Shown here: piece by piece, positions 9,183 through 19,886 of the stretch
How the letters are laid out: each line of letters opens with the position of its first letter
Numbering within the stretch: position 1 is the first letter of the stretch
Source of the DNA: Deinococcus psychrotolerans
GTDB lineage: Bacteria > Deinococcota > Deinococci > Deinococcales > Deinococcaceae
Assembly (NCBI RefSeq): GCF_003860465.1
Contig: NZ_CP034183.1
Coordinates: forward strand, 2,435,501 to 2,499,500
DNA length: 64,000 bases
Reading direction: 5' to 3'
Made by a program: the position numbers and the translations under genes
The notes under the pieces: generated by a model
What the model was told of the DNA's origin: nothing
Seen by the model: the letters and a program-made list of their open reading frames with translations, nothing else
Database searches by the model: none

Positions 9183-9365
9183 AGGCCAATCCAAAAATAG
9201 TCTTCGCTGGGGCCACATGCCCAGTCGGTCAGTAACTCAGCAACAACCGGCCTCTCTCCGCCGCAAGGCTCAGGCCGCGCCGTGTATCATGGGCAAGATA
9301 AGCGTATTCAAGACGAAAATTCTCCCGTCAAGGCGAGGTCTGCTTGGCGGGTGCGGAGGAAAACA

Positions 9366-10286
<921 letters not shown>

Positions 10287-10301
10287 AGGCAAAGCGGGGT
10301 G

Positions 10302-10347
10302 AGTGGGAAGTGGGGTGAGCAGCTGGGTCCGCTTCCCACTTTTTTTG
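10302..10347 (+). terminator. rho-independent terminator after the PfkB kinase
   Basis: AGTGGGAAG (10302-10310) pairs with CTTCCCACT (10332-10340), followed by a run of T to 10347. Confidence 0.8.
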
Positions 10348-10378
10348 GTTTTTCTACAAAGTCGCAGGTCACAAGCCC

Positions 10379-10384
10379 TAAACT
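10379..10384 (+). promoter_or_regulatory. -10 box of acpS (decides the start codon)
   Basis: TAAACT lies 7 nt before GTG at 10392, giving a leaderless transcript. It separates acpS from the kinase gene upstream. Confidence 0.5.
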
Positions 10385-10391
10385 GTTACAC

Positions 10392-10775
10392 GTGATTATC
10401 GCCATCGGCCACGATCTGGTAGAGGTAGAGCGCATTCGCGGCCTGATCGAGCGCGAAAGCCACCGCCTCGGCAAGCTCTTCACGGAAGGCGAACTGGCCT
10501 ACTGCCAGGCCCTCGCCGATCCGGTGCCGAGTTTCGCGGCGCGGTTTGCAGCCAAGGAAGCTTTTCAAAAAGTCTGGCCGCGCCCGCACGCCTGGCGCGA
10601 CGTGTGGGTGGAGCGCCCCCGCACCCCAGACGGCCCCTTTCCGTATGCGCCGCCGCTGCTGGGCTTTGCGCCGGCCATCGCGGCCGAGATGCGTGAGCGC
10701 GGCTACGTCGCCCACCTGACCCTGACCCACACCCGCCAGCACGCGGCGGCAGTGGTGCTGCTGGAGCAGCGGTGA
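10392..10775 (+). CDS. acpS: holo-[acyl-carrier-protein] synthase AcpS
   Basis: Transfers the 4'-phosphopantetheine arm of CoA to acyl carrier protein. The 127-residue protein begins [15 protein letters not shown], whose Asp binds Mg, and has the [13 protein letters not shown] motif with the second metal-binding Glu, then ends in [15 protein letters not shown]. Length and motifs match the AcpS family. An open frame extends 31 codons upstream, but the GTG start fits both the promoter and the conserved N-terminus. The HAD phosphatase follows after 46 bp. Confidence 0.93.
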   Translation: MIIAIGHDLVEVERIRGLIERESHRLGKLFTEGELAYCQALADPVPSFAARFAAKEAFQKVWPRPHAWRDVWVERPRTPDGPFPYAPPLLGFAPAIAAEMRERGYVAHLTLTHTRQHAAAVVLLEQR

Positions 10776-10821
10776 TAGGGGAGTGTGGGAGCCGCTTCCC
10801 GTTTACGGTCAAAAGAGAGCC

Positions 10822-11616
10822 ATGACGTTCAAACTCGTGGCCAGCGACCTGGACGGCACTTTGCTGAGCTCGGCAGGCGAGGTGTCTGTGCGCAGCCGCG
10901 CCGCGCTGGCGGGCGTGCAGGCGGCGGGCGGCGTGGTGGTGCTGATTACCGGGCGGCCCTCGCGGATGGTGCTGCCGCTGGCGAGTGCGCTGGGCCTCAG
11001 CGGACACGTGATTTGCAGCAACGGCGCGGCCATTCACCGCCTCCCCGGCGGTGAACCCGAGGACTTGCGAACCCTGTCGCCCGAAGTGCTGCGCTGCGCC
11101 GTGCCCGCTCTGCGTTTGGCCTGCCCCGACTTGGGCCTGGCGCTGGAGTGGGGCAGCGGGATGCAGGCCGAAACCGCTTACCGCGCCGCGCCCGACAGCG
11201 TGAGTGACGTTCTAAATTTCCTTGACGCAGGCCACCCCGTGCTGAAAGTGATGGCCCGCTCAGCCACCTTGTCGCCCGCGCAACTCACTGAGTTGATCAA
11301 TGCGCGGTGCGGCGACGAACTCCACGCCTCGCTCAGCGGCGCACCCTTTGCCGAAATCGCGGCGCGGGGCGTGCACAAAAGCGCCGCGCTGGCCCGCCTG
11401 TGCGCCGGGCTGGGCATTCGTGCGGGCGAAGTGCTGGCCTTCGGCGACGCGCCCAACGACCTGCCGCTGCTGTCCTGGGCAGGTTGCGGGGTGGCGGTGG
11501 CCAACGCCGTGCCAGAAGTGCTGGCAGTGGCCGACCAAGTGACCCTCAACAACGATGAGGACGGCGTGGCGGCACTGCTGGAGCGGCTGCTGGCGGCGGG
11601 AAAGCTAGGTTCCTAA
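10822..11616 (+). CDS. Cof-type HAD-superfamily phosphatase
   Basis: A 264-residue HAD hydrolase. ASDLDGTLLS near the N-terminus holds the nucleophile and acid/base Asp pair, LITGRPS is motif II, HKSAAL supplies the motif III Lys, and FGDAPNDLPLL is motif IV. The large type-C2 cap between motifs II and III is present, as in Cof proteins that dephosphorylate sugar phosphates or other small phosphoesters. Substrate unknown. AGAGAG before the ATG is a reasonable ribosome site. It may share a transcript with acpS. Confidence 0.85.
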   Translation: MTFKLVASDLDGTLLSSAGEVSVRSRAALAGVQAAGGVVVLITGRPSRMVLPLASALGLSGHVICSNGAAIHRLPGGEPEDLRTLSPEVLRCAVPALRLACPDLGLALEWGSGMQAETAYRAAPDSVSDVLNFLDAGHPVLKVMARSATLSPAQLTELINARCGDELHASLSGAPFAEIAARGVHKSAALARLCAGLGIRAGEVLAFGDAPNDLPLLSWAGCGVAVANAVPEVLAVADQVTLNNDEDGVAALLERLLAAGKLGS

Positions 11617-11667
11617 CTGCTCACCCCTTGCACGGAAGTCGTGGGCTGACTTGCCCCCGGTTGCCGC

Positions 11668-13065
11668 TCAGCGCCGAGTCAACTTGCTGACCACTTCCAC
11701 GTGGCTGGTCTGCGGATAAAAATCGTGCGGCACCACTTCGCCCAGTATCCAGCCGCGCCGCACCAAGTCGCCCACGTCTCTGGCCCAGGTTGCCGGGTCG
11801 CACGAGACATACACCAAGGTGTTGGCGGTGTTGTCGTCAATGGCGTCTCTGGCCTCGCTGCTCAGGCCCGCACGCGGCGGATCGACCACGATGGCGTCGG
11901 CATTGGGCAGGGCGGCGGCGTCATCCCGGCGAAAGACCACATTTTTTTCTCCGCTTTGCCGCACGTCGCTTTGACCACGCCGCAGCGCTTCGCTGGAGGT
12001 GTCGAGCACAATCACTTTGCCAAACGTCCGGGCCAGATGACGGCCGATCGCGCCGCTGCCGCCGTAGAGGTCGAGCGCCGTTTTGTTTTTGTCGGCCATG
12101 CTGCTCCCATCTAGCCCGGCGTTCTCGTCTGATACAGCGCTGCTTCCAGCCAACTGAGCCGCCATCCGGTAAGCCTGCCCCGCCGCTTCGGGATTGACCT
12201 GCGCGAAGCCCACCGCCGATAAGCTAACCTGCACCTCACCGAGTTTTTCCTGCACGCTGCCTTCTCCGGCAATGAGCTGCACGCCCGCTGTAAATCTGCG
12301 CTGCGCCGCTCCGGCCAGCGACACGCCCACCACGCCCACATCCAGCAGGTGATGGGCGGCCCGCAAAAACCGGCCCGGCTGCCCGACCCCGATCAAGCTG
12401 GCGACCACTTCCCCGGTCTGGCGGCTGCTGCGAAAAGCAATTTCGTGTGCCGGATCAAGCCGCTCAGGGTCGAGTTGATCCAGTACGGCCTGCACCGCGT
12501 CCATCACCAAGGGATCTTGGCCGCCCCCAAGCCGCCACATGCCCTGGCCCCTGCGCTCACGGTAGGCCAAACCGCTCGGCGTCACCAGATACTGCGCTCC
12601 GTTGCGGTAGTGCCACTCCCTCGGACTCGGCACGGTGTCGGCCACCGGATGATCCAATTTGGCGATGCGGCTCAGCGCTTCTTCCACCAACTCGCGCTTG
12701 ATGCGGAGCTGCGCCGAGTAATGGGCGTGGGCGAGGTCGGCGGTGGGCAGATCGGGAGCGTCCACCCGGTCAGGACTGGGCCGCAGCACCCGCACCACCC
12801 GGCCCTGCCGCACGCCCCGCGCCGCTTGGACTTGGGCTTCTACCTGCTCGCCGCCGAGTGCGCCGCGCACCAGCACCACGCCGTCCTCGTCGCGGGCCAG
12901 ACCGAGGCCGCCCGCCACCACCTTTTCGATGTCCAGCACCTTAAGGTGGGACGGGCGGACGGGGTAGCGCTCTTGGCGCGGCTCCGGAGTTGGAGGAGGA
13001 AGGACGGTCGCGGGAAGCGCGACTTGAGCGGAACGGGAACGGTGGCTGGAAACTTTGACCTTCAT
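11668..13065 (-). CDS. RlmD/TrmA-family (uracil-5-)-methyltransferase-like RNA methyltransferase
   Basis: Class I SAM-dependent enzyme, 465 residues, with an N-terminal TRAM-like strand region ([35 protein letters not shown]), a SAM site [14 protein letters not shown], the DPPRAGL motif and the catalytic [13 protein letters not shown]ys motif. Relatives methylate C5 of specific uridines in 23S rRNA or tRNA; which one cannot be told. Unlike RlmD, the segment after the TRAM domain ([19 protein letters not shown]) has no Cys cluster, so no [4Fe-4S] centre is expected. A TAGCCT box lies 8 nt before ATG. The N-terminal 30 residues are basic and Pro-rich. Confidence 0.85.
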   Translation of the reverse strand: MKVKVSSHRSRSAQVALPATVLPPPTPEPRQERYPVRPSHLKVLDIEKVVAGGLGLARDEDGVVLVRGALGGEQVEAQVQAARGVRQGRVVRVLRPSPDRVDAPDLPTADLAHAHYSAQLRIKRELVEEALSRIAKLDHPVADTVPSPREWHYRNGAQYLVTPSGLAYRERRGQGMWRLGGGQDPLVMDAVQAVLDQLDPERLDPAHEIAFRSSRQTGEVVASLIGVGQPGRFLRAAHHLLDVGVVGVSLAGAAQRRFTAGVQLIAGEGSVQEKLGEVQVSLSAVGFAQVNPEAAGQAYRMAAQLAGSSAVSDENAGLDGSSMADKNKTALDLYGGSGAIGRHLARTFGKVIVLDTSSEALRRGQSDVRQSGEKNVVFRRDDAAALPNADAIVVDPPRAGLSSEARDAIDDNTANTLVYVSCDPATWARDVGDLVRRGWILGEVVPHDFYPQTSHVEVVSKLTRR

Positions 13066-13176
13066 GCTGAGTTAGGCTAGCGTACCGGAGCGCAGGCATT
13101 TGAGGGATGAAGGGGAAGTGGAGCAGAAAAAGCCATTTCTCAGCACCCCGTCAGCTCTTAAGGCTTAGCATGCAGC

Positions 13177-13680
13177 ATGAACCGTTTTGCTGCTGCTGCC
13201 CTGCCACTTGCCCTGTTGGGCGCTCTGGCGTCGTGTGCGCCGACGATCACCGACACGGCGGGCCGCTTGGTCAACGCGGTCAGCGGGCAAGAAGGCCGGG
13301 TGCTGTTTCTCGGCGGTTTCCAGCCGCGCCCCGTGGTGGTCGGAACGCCTGACAACGTGACGGTGCAACTCGGCCAAGACCTCTACAGCGGCAAATACAG
13401 TGTTATCGGGAACCAGAACGCGCTGGGAGTGAGTTTCGGCTTCGGGGTCGGCTCTTCGTTCGGTGGCGACTCCGGGGATCGCCGCAGCGGTTACGGTGGC
13501 CTGCGAACCTCCGCTGAGGCCCGCAATCCCACCGGCCCCGGCAACTTGATCCTCAAGACCCAGCGGCTCAACACCGCCGCCGTCAAAACCATCACCTGTG
13601 ACTTTCAAGCGGATGCCAGCGGCCACGGCGTCGGTAATTGCAAGGGCAGTGACGGCTCAACCTACGCCTTACAGTTTTAG
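13177..13680 (+). CDS. putative lipoprotein, 167 aa
   Basis: Signal peptide with a lipobox LASC (Cys at residue 20), so the mature protein should be lipid-anchored outside the cytoplasm. The mature part is Gly- and Ser-rich around 75-105 and ends with a beta-rich region holding one Cys pair (TCDFQ and GNCKG) that could form a disulfide. No family recognised. The ATG follows a TAGCAT box by 5 nt, and there is no ribosome-binding sequence. Confidence 0.7.
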   Translation: MNRFAAAALPLALLGALASCAPTITDTAGRLVNAVSGQEGRVLFLGGFQPRPVVVGTPDNVTVQLGQDLYSGKYSVIGNQNALGVSFGFGVGSSFGGDSGDRRSGYGGLRTSAEARNPTGPGNLILKTQRLNTAAVKTITCDFQADASGHGVGNCKGSDGSTYALQF

Positions 13681-13824
13681 AACTCTATTTGAATATTAAT
13701 TTTCTTGAGAGTCAATTCAATTTGCCTTTAACCAAACTCTAAATAAGCTTTTTGGTTCCCTCTTACTTGCTTAAAACTTCGCTTATCTTGCAGTTGGTCT
13801 AACATTGGCCTAACACCGCCCACC

Positions 13825-13882
13825 TATAACGTGACCTGAAGCAATGTGCGCCGCTTTGATGGCGGCCACTGTTTTTTGATTA
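13825..13882 (+). promoter_or_regulatory. katE promoter and leader
   Basis: An AT-rich upstream region ends in the -10-like TATAAC (13825-13830). No good -35 is seen, although CTAACA occurs twice just upstream. The leader contains a small hairpin GCCGC/GCGGC (13850-13866) followed by TTTTTT, which could act as a weak terminator or attenuator ahead of the AAGGGGG ribosome site. Confidence 0.35.
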
Positions 13883-13893
13883 AGGGGGCGTTC

Positions 13894-16023
13894 ATGAAAA
13901 ACGATCAAAACAAGCCGCAGGGCAGCACTTTACCGACCATTCAAGAAGCCATTCAGCAACCGACCCAGCGCCTGACCGACAACCTCGGCCACGCCATCAG
14001 CGACGATCAGAACTCGCTCAGAGCGGGCGTGCGCGGCCCCAGCTTGCTGGAAGACTTTTTGCTGCGCGAAAAAATCAGCCACTTCGACCATGAGCGCATT
14101 CCCGAACGGGTGGTTCACGCACGTGGCGCGGGAGCACACGGCATTTTTCAGGTGTATGACGATTCGCTCTCCGAATTTACTGCTGCCAAAGTGCTGACCG
14201 ATGCCAGCCGCGTCACGCCAGTCTTCGTGCGCTTCTCCACGGTGGCCGGTTCACGCGGCTCCGCCGACACCGCCCGCGACGTGCGCGGCTTTGCGGTTAA
14301 GTTTTACACTGAGGAAGGCAACTGGGACCTCGTGGGCAACAATATTCCACCGTTTTTCATTCAGGACGCCATCAAGTTTCCTGACCTTATTCACTCGGTC
14401 AAGCCGGAGCCGCACCGCGAGATTCCGCAGGCGGCCAGCGCCCACGACACCTTCTACGATTTCATCTCGCTGACGCCCGAAACCATGCACACGCTGATGT
14501 GGGTGATGAGTGACCGCTCTATCCCGCGCTCGCTGGCCAACATGGAAGGCTTCGGGGTGCATACCTTCAGGTTCATTAGCGCTCAGGGTCAGTCCAGTTT
14601 CGTCAAGTTTCACTGGAAGCCACTTTCGGGCGTTCACTCGCTGGTGTGGGACGAAGCGCAGGAGTTGGCCGGACGCGACGCCGATTTCCACCGCCGCAGC
14701 TTGTGGGACGACATTGAAGCGGGCAACTTCCCCGAATGGGAACTGGGCCTGCAAATTTTCACCGAAGATCAGGCTGCCGCATTCGACTTTGACGTGCTGG
14801 ACGCCACTAAGCTGGTGCCGGAAGACCTCGTGCCAGTCAAGCGGGTGGGCAAAATGACGCTCAACCGCAACCCCGACAATTACTTTGCCGAAACTGAGCA
14901 GGTCGCCTTTATGCCCACCAACCTGGTGCCGGGCATTGATTTCAGCAACGATCCTTTGCTGCAAGGCCGCTTGTTTTCGTATCTCGACACCCAGATCAGC
15001 CGCCTCGGCACGCCCAACTGGGTGGAGTTGCCGATCAACCGCCCGCTCGCGCCGGTCTCCAATCACCAGCGCGACGGTCAGATGCGCCGCACCATCAACC
15101 CGGGCCGCGTGTCGTATGAACCCAATTCGCTGGGCGGCGGTCAGCCTGCCGAAGTGCCTGCCGAGAAGGGCGGTTTCGTCAGCTACCCCGAACCCATGAC
15201 CGGTGTCAAGGTTCGCCAGCGGGCCGAGAGCTTTTCCGATCACTACGGTCAGGCCCAACTGTTTTGGAATTCGATGTCGCCCGTCGAAAAAATGCACATC
15301 GTGCGGGCGCAGCAATTCGAACTCGGCAAAGTCGAAGTCCGCGATATTCGCCTCAAAATGATCGAGCATCTGCGCCGCATCAACGCGGTGCTGGGCGATC
15401 AGGTGGCGGCGGCTTTGGGTGAACTGGAAACGGCGGAGCCAATGCCCAGCGACGCCGAGCTGATGAAGCTGCTCGAAAAAGCGGTATCGGACACCACTGC
15501 TTCGGGCGGCCTCAAGCGTGACGCGGCGCTGAGCATGGTGGATCACAACACCGCGCCGCCTTCGGTGAGGGGCCGCAAAGTGGCGATTTTGGCCGCTGAC
15601 GGCGTGAACGCGGGCGACGTGCAGGCCATCAAAGACGCTTTGGCCGCTGAAGGGGGCAAGGCCGAAGTGGTCGGCACCCACTTGGGCGGCCTCAAAGCCG
15701 ACAAGGGAGAAGTCAAGGTGGACAAAACCATCCTGACCACGCCCTCGGTGGTTTACGACGCGGTGTATATCCCCGGCGGCGCGGCCAGCCTCGGGGCGCT
15801 CAGCAGCATGGGCGACGCCGTGCGCTTCGTGGCGCAGGCGTACAAGCACGGCAAAGCGGTGGGGGCCAGCCACGAGGCCTTATCCTTCCTCCAGCGCTGT
15901 GGCGTTCCAGTGGACGCGGCGAAGGGCGTTTTCGATCTGTCCAAGCAGTCGGCGGATGACTTTGTCAAAGGGGTGGCCCAGCACCGCTTTTGGAACCGCT
16001 CCGGGGATTTGATTCCCGCTTAA
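13894..16023 (+). CDS. katE: large-subunit monofunctional catalase, HPII/KatE type
   Basis: Haem catalase that dismutates hydrogen peroxide. At 709 residues it is the large-subunit form: an N-terminal arm, a catalase core with the active-site His in [19 protein letters not shown], the Asn region [13 protein letters not shown] and the haem-ligand motif [14 protein letters not shown], and a C-terminal class I amidotransferase/DJ-1-like domain (about 565-709) starting [13 protein letters not shown], as in E. coli HPII. ATG at 13894 has AAGGGGG 6 nt upstream. Catalases are major oxidative-stress enzymes in Deinococcus. A terminator follows. Confidence 0.96.
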   Translation: MKNDQNKPQGSTLPTIQEAIQQPTQRLTDNLGHAISDDQNSLRAGVRGPSLLEDFLLREKISHFDHERIPERVVHARGAGAHGIFQVYDDSLSEFTAAKVLTDASRVTPVFVRFSTVAGSRGSADTARDVRGFAVKFYTEEGNWDLVGNNIPPFFIQDAIKFPDLIHSVKPEPHREIPQAASAHDTFYDFISLTPETMHTLMWVMSDRSIPRSLANMEGFGVHTFRFISAQGQSSFVKFHWKPLSGVHSLVWDEAQELAGRDADFHRRSLWDDIEAGNFPEWELGLQIFTEDQAAAFDFDVLDATKLVPEDLVPVKRVGKMTLNRNPDNYFAETEQVAFMPTNLVPGIDFSNDPLLQGRLFSYLDTQISRLGTPNWVELPINRPLAPVSNHQRDGQMRRTINPGRVSYEPNSLGGGQPAEVPAEKGGFVSYPEPMTGVKVRQRAESFSDHYGQAQLFWNSMSPVEKMHIVRAQQFELGKVEVRDIRLKMIEHLRRINAVLGDQVAAALGELETAEPMPSDAELMKLLEKAVSDTTASGGLKRDAALSMVDHNTAPPSVRGRKVAILAADGVNAGDVQAIKDALAAEGGKAEVVGTHLGGLKADKGEVKVDKTILTTPSVVYDAVYIPGGAASLGALSSMGDAVRFVAQAYKHGKAVGASHEALSFLQRCGVPVDAAKGVFDLSKQSADDFVKGVAQHRFWNRSGDLIPA

Positions 16024-16051
16024 GTACGACGTTGAAGCGAGTAAAACAAGC

Positions 16052-16086
16052 AGCCAGCCGAGTACAATTCCGGCTGGCTTTTCCTT
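16052..16086 (+). terminator. terminator after katE
   Basis: AGCCAGCCG (16052-16060) pairs perfectly with CGGCTGGCT (16071-16079), followed by TTTTCCTT. Confidence 0.8.
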
Positions 16087-16117
16087 GTTTTCGGCTGTGC
16101 AGCTTCGGTGCAAAAAA

Positions 16118-16822
16118 TCAGTGCAAAGAACGGGTAAAGCGCCGCCAAGACTTAGACCAACTAAAGCTGGGTTTTACGTCGTTGAGCCGCTTGACCGGCA
16201 ATGCCACCGGCCCCTGAGCAACTTGGATTTGGTCTTGGACGGGTAAACGCTCAGAAAGCTTGGGCTGCGGCAAGATGGCCCCCGCCAACAGCAAGCGGTG
16301 CAGCGTGACGCGCAGCTCCCGCTCGCTGTAAAAAAGCTGCCCCGTCAACTCTGCCGCGCTGATTCCACAGCCCAAGTACGGCTGAATTTGTTGCCATTTG
16401 TCTTGGAGGGTGTCACTTTGAATCAGAGCAGTCGGAGGCTTATCCAAGCAAGCGTCCACAAACTTGTCGTGTGGACGGGGCAGCTCGCACTCAGGAATCA
16501 TGGTGTCTTGCGCGGCCTGGGTTAAGAGTTGAGCCAGATCCATATCGAGCCAGAAGTCACACTCGCTCCTGAGCTTGCGGTTGTCGAATTCGAACTTGCC
16601 GTTGTACTGACTGATGAGCGTGTAAATGATTTCCCGCACCCGCATTTGTTCCTGAATACGGAATCCATCGGCGTGAAGGGTTCTGAGTTTTCCTTTGACC
16701 AAATACATTTCCAGCGTCCGGCCCTGATACGCTTTAACGAGTGAAAGAGTGCCTGTTTGATTGTTGACGAAGTTGACTAGATCTATAAATGCATACTGCT
16801 CAAGTTGGCCCCAAAGTGTCAT
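16118..16822 (-). CDS. DUF4388 (PATAN-type) domain protein
   Basis: A 234-residue cytoplasmic protein whose first 110 residues match the DUF4388 pattern: WGQLEQYAFIDLVNFVNNQTGTLSLV, then LVKGKLRTLHADG and IIYTLISQYNGKFEFDN. Such domains occur in bacterial signalling proteins and are thought to bind partners. The C-terminal half looks like a winged-helix module (CGISAAELTGQLFYSERELRVTLHRLLLAGAIL) and ends in a basic tail. No receiver or kinase domain is attached. ATG at 16822 has GGAGA 6 nt before it. It is convergent with katE. Confidence 0.65.
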   Translation of the reverse strand: MTLWGQLEQYAFIDLVNFVNNQTGTLSLVKAYQGRTLEMYLVKGKLRTLHADGFRIQEQMRVREIIYTLISQYNGKFEFDNRKLRSECDFWLDMDLAQLLTQAAQDTMIPECELPRPHDKFVDACLDKPPTALIQSDTLQDKWQQIQPYLGCGISAAELTGQLFYSERELRVTLHRLLLAGAILPQPKLSERLPVQDQIQVAQGPVALPVKRLNDVKPSFSWSKSWRRFTRSLH

Positions 16823-16839
16823 CTGTTCTCCGCGAGTTT

Positions 16840-16867
16840 GTTCACTGATCAGCTCGGATCAATGAAC
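16840..16867. repeat. inverted repeat upstream of the DUF4388 gene
   Basis: GTTCACTGATC (16840-16850), 6-nt loop, GATCAATGAAC (16857-16867): 11-bp arms with one mismatch, starting 18 bp before the start codon. It could be an operator or a leader hairpin. Confidence 0.45.
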
Positions 16868-17140
16868 CTTGTACCCCCACTATGGTCTGGGCGCGATAAC
16901 AAAATCCTGACAATTCCTGCGGATTTTTCGACAAACTGTGAATGCTTATGAGAAAAAAATCACACTAAGGTGCTCTGGGACGGCTGGTTGGCAATTTGGT
17001 TTTGCTGCCCAAGCACGGCGCTCCAAGGCCTAAGTGGGCAGCGCTTGAGGATGCTGAGTGGGTGGTGCTGGGCTTCGCTCAGGTAATGGGGCGAAATGCT
17101 GCTCTCAACGAACCGTTTAAGAAATTGAAGATTAGCTATG
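16868..17140. other. intergenic region without a supported gene
   Basis: This stretch between the DUF4388 gene and the sdh terminator contains AT-rich patches near 16895-16965 that may hold the minus-strand promoter of the DUF4388 gene. No open frame with good coding character, RNA gene or repeat is seen. Confidence 0.4.
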
Positions 17141-17175
17141 AAAAAGGGCCGACTCTTTACGATGTCGGCCCTTTT
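17141..17175 (-). terminator. terminator of the sdh operon
   Basis: AAAAGGGCCGAC (17142-17153) pairs with GTCGGCCCTTTT (17164-17175). Read on the minus strand it is followed by a T run. Confidence 0.8.
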
Positions 17176-17193
17176 GAATTCGCTGAGGTGTTG

Positions 17194-17901
17194 TTACGCC
17201 TGCTGGTACATCACAGCCCGCTTGACTTCCTCGATCAGTTGGGTGATCGGGATGTCGCGGGGGCAGGCTTCGGTGCAGTTGTAAGCGGTGCGGCAGCGCC
17301 ACACGCCGGTGTTTTGGTTCATGATATTCAGGCGCTGTTGGGTGGCGGCGTCGCGGGTGTCGAAGATGAAGCGGTGGGCCTGCACGATCGACGCTGGGCC
17401 GAGGTAGCTGCCGTTGACCCAGAAGATCGGGCAAGAGGTGGTGCAGCAGGCACACAGGATGCAGTTGGAGCTTTGATCCATCCGCTCGGCATCTTCGGGA
17501 GATTGCAACCTCTCGGCGGCGGGCGGCGCGTCGTCGTTGATGAAGTACGGCATGATCGAGCGGTAAGCGTCGAAGAACGGCTCCATATCCACCAAGAGGT
17601 CTTTTTCGACTTTGAGGCCGCGAATCGGCTCCGCCGTGATGGTGCCGCCGTCTTTGACGATGTCTTGCAGCAAGGTTTTGCAGGCAAGGCGGTTGCGTCC
17701 GTTGATCAGCATGGCGTCGCTGCCGCAGATGCCGTGGGCGCAGGAACGCCGGAAGGTCACGGTGGGGTCGATGTACCATTTGACGTGGTTGATCACGTCG
17801 AGTACGCGGTCGCCGGGGCTGGCTTCGACCTGATAGGTTTCCCAATGCTGCTTTTTATCTTTTTCCGGATCAAAACGCAGGATTTTGACATTGATGTTCA
17901 T
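17194..17901 (-). CDS. sdhB: succinate dehydrogenase iron-sulfur subunit SdhB
   Basis: Electron-transfer subunit of complex II, 235 residues. It has the [2Fe-2S] cysteines in CAHGICGSDAMLING with a later Cys in NRLACK, and two ferredoxin-like clusters in CILCACCTTSCP and CRTAYNCTEACPRDIP. All cluster ligands are present. ATG at 17901 has GGAG 8 nt upstream. It is the last gene of the sdhC-D-A-B operon, 20 bp after sdhA, and a strong terminator follows. Confidence 0.96.
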   Translation of the reverse strand: MNINVKILRFDPEKDKKQHWETYQVEASPGDRVLDVINHVKWYIDPTVTFRRSCAHGICGSDAMLINGRNRLACKTLLQDIVKDGGTITAEPIRGLKVEKDLLVDMEPFFDAYRSIMPYFINDDAPPAAERLQSPEDAERMDQSSNCILCACCTTSCPIFWVNGSYLGPASIVQAHRFIFDTRDAATQQRLNIMNQNTGVWRCRTAYNCTEACPRDIPITQLIEEVKRAVMYQQA

Positions 17902-17920
17902 TGATTGACTCCGTGAATGC

Positions 17921-19717
17921 TCAGAAGGTGCGCGGCTTGGGCGGGAACTTGAGATCGCCCGGCGCGGTCGGCGTGTAGGTGTTCACCGTTTCGTATCCGC
18001 GCTCGCCCTTAAAGACCACCGGCTTGTAGCCGATTCTGACAGAACCGGGGCGGCTGAAATCCTTGTAGGCCATCGAGTGCTTGAGCCAGTTCACGTCGTC
18101 GCGGGTGTGAAAGTCCTCCCGGTCATGTGCGCCGCGCGACTCGGTGCGGTTAAGGGCGCTGTGGGTCATGGCCTCGGCGCAGTCGAGCATGAAGCCGAGT
18201 TCGATGGCCTCGATCAGCTCGGAGTTAAAGCGCTGCGAGGGGTCTTGCACCCCGACGTGCTGATAGCGTGCCCGCAAATCATGCAAGATTTCCACTTGTT
18301 TTTCCATGTCGGGGCCGTTACGGAAAATCCCGACATTGTTCATCATGGTTTCTTGCAACTCTTTGCGAATGCGGGCGGCGTTCTCCGAGCCGTCGGCACT
18401 CTTCAGGCGCTCGATGAGGGCCAGCGACTCGGTTTCCGGCGCTTCCGGCATCTCGGCCAGCTCGGCGTGGCGTGCGTACTTGGCGGCGTTGACGCCCGAG
18501 CGCCGTCCAAAGACGATCAAGTCGCCCAGTGAGTTGGTGCCGAGGCGGTTCGCGCCGTGCAGTGACACGCAGGCCTGCTCGCCCGCCGCATAAAGGCCTT
18601 CGATCAAGTTGCCGTCGTCGTCGGCAATGCACTCGCCGTCGATGGTGGTGGGGATGCCGCCCATGGCGTAATGGGCGGTGGGTTGAATCGGCACCAGATC
18701 CTTGACCGGGTCGAGGCCCAGATAGGTGCGCGACAAATCGGTGATCTCGCTGAGCTTGTTTTCGATCACGTCTCTGGGCAAGTGGGTCAAATCGATGTTC
18801 ACGGCGTCTTTGTCGGGGCCGACACCGCGCCCTTCGCGGATTTCGGTGTAGATGCTGCGCGACACGATATCGCGCGGCGCGAGGTCTTTGAGGGTCGGGG
18901 CGTAGCGTTCCATGAAGCGCTCGCCGTCTTTGTTGCGCAGGATGCCGCCCTCGCCGCGAATGCCCTCAGTCACCAGAATGCCGAGCTTGGTCAGGCCGGT
19001 CGGGTGAAACTGATAAAACTCCATGTCTTCTAGGGGCAGGCCCTTGCGGTAATAAATGCTCATCAAATCGCCGGTCAGCGTCAGGGCGTTGGAGGTGATC
19101 TTAAAGATGCGCCCGTAGCCGCCCGCCGCCATAATCACCGCTTTGGCATGAAAGGTGTGGATTTCACCGGTGGAGAGCTCATAAGCCACCACGCCCGAGC
19201 AGCGGCCGTTTTCGATAATCAAATCGAGCACGTGAAACTCGTTAAAAAAGGTGGTGCCTTCTTTGACGTTCTGCTGGTAAAGGGTTTGCAAGATCATGTG
19301 GCCGGTGCGGTCTTTGGCGTAGCAACTGCGCTCGACGGCCGCTTTGCCGAAGTCGCGGGTGTGACCGCCGAACTTGCGCTGGGCGATTTTGCCTTCCTCG
19401 GTGCGTGAAAACGGCAGGCCCATGTGTTCGAGTTCGTAAACCGCTTCGATCACGTCTTTGGCAAAAATCTCGGCAGCATCTTGGTCGGTGAGGTAATCGC
19501 CGCCCTTGATGGTGTCGTACATGTGCCATTCCCAGTGGTCTTCCTGGATGTTGCCCAGCGCCGCGCCCACGCCGCCCTGCGCCGCGCCGGTGTGCGAGCG
19601 GGTCGGGTAGAGCTTGGAAATACAGGCCACCGAGACATTGCCTTTCGCGGCGTAGAGCGCCGCCATTAAGCCGGCGCCGCCAGCGCCAACCACCAAAACG
19701 TCATAACGATGATGCAT
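17921..19717 (-). CDS. sdhA: succinate dehydrogenase flavoprotein subunit SdhA
   Basis: Catalytic subunit of complex II, 598 residues. VVGAGGAGLMAALYAA is the FAD dinucleotide-binding motif, GHTRDFGKAAVERSC holds the His that covalently binds FAD, and HPTGLTKLGILVTEGIRGEGG and RTESRGAHDRED are substrate and active-site regions. The start has AAGGAC before ATG. The gene lies 169 bp after sdhD in the operon, a wider gap than the others, and no promoter stands out in that gap. Confidence 0.97.
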   Translation of the reverse strand: MHHRYDVLVVGAGGAGLMAALYAAKGNVSVACISKLYPTRSHTGAAQGGVGAALGNIQEDHWEWHMYDTIKGGDYLTDQDAAEIFAKDVIEAVYELEHMGLPFSRTEEGKIAQRKFGGHTRDFGKAAVERSCYAKDRTGHMILQTLYQQNVKEGTTFFNEFHVLDLIIENGRCSGVVAYELSTGEIHTFHAKAVIMAAGGYGRIFKITSNALTLTGDLMSIYYRKGLPLEDMEFYQFHPTGLTKLGILVTEGIRGEGGILRNKDGERFMERYAPTLKDLAPRDIVSRSIYTEIREGRGVGPDKDAVNIDLTHLPRDVIENKLSEITDLSRTYLGLDPVKDLVPIQPTAHYAMGGIPTTIDGECIADDDGNLIEGLYAAGEQACVSLHGANRLGTNSLGDLIVFGRRSGVNAAKYARHAELAEMPEAPETESLALIERLKSADGSENAARIRKELQETMMNNVGIFRNGPDMEKQVEILHDLRARYQHVGVQDPSQRFNSELIEAIELGFMLDCAEAMTHSALNRTESRGAHDREDFHTRDDVNWLKHSMAYKDFSRPGSVRIGYKPVVFKGERGYETVNTYTPTAPGDLKFPPKPRTF

Positions 19718-19886
19718 CTTTAGTCCTTATGTTGCAGGGGGAGCGCGGAGTACGGGGAAAACGAAAAGAGGGTCGGGCTTTTACCTATTTTGCTCTTTAT
19801 TTTCCTGACGTTTGTCTGCCTTCCCACGGCTCTGGGCTTACTTCCCTAGGCTCACTGCTTTGAGCTTACGTCTCTCGGTTCAGGCC

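Noticed and set aside
14251..15873. 540-codon open frame antisense to katE
   Set aside because: It lies wholly within the catalase gene, whose motifs are complete. Long antisense frames are common in GC-rich codon usage, and this one has no promoter or family motif.
17132..17845. 237-codon frame antisense-shifted within sdhB
   Set aside because: Arg-, His- and Pro-rich translation typical of a shadow frame; sdhB in the other frame is complete.
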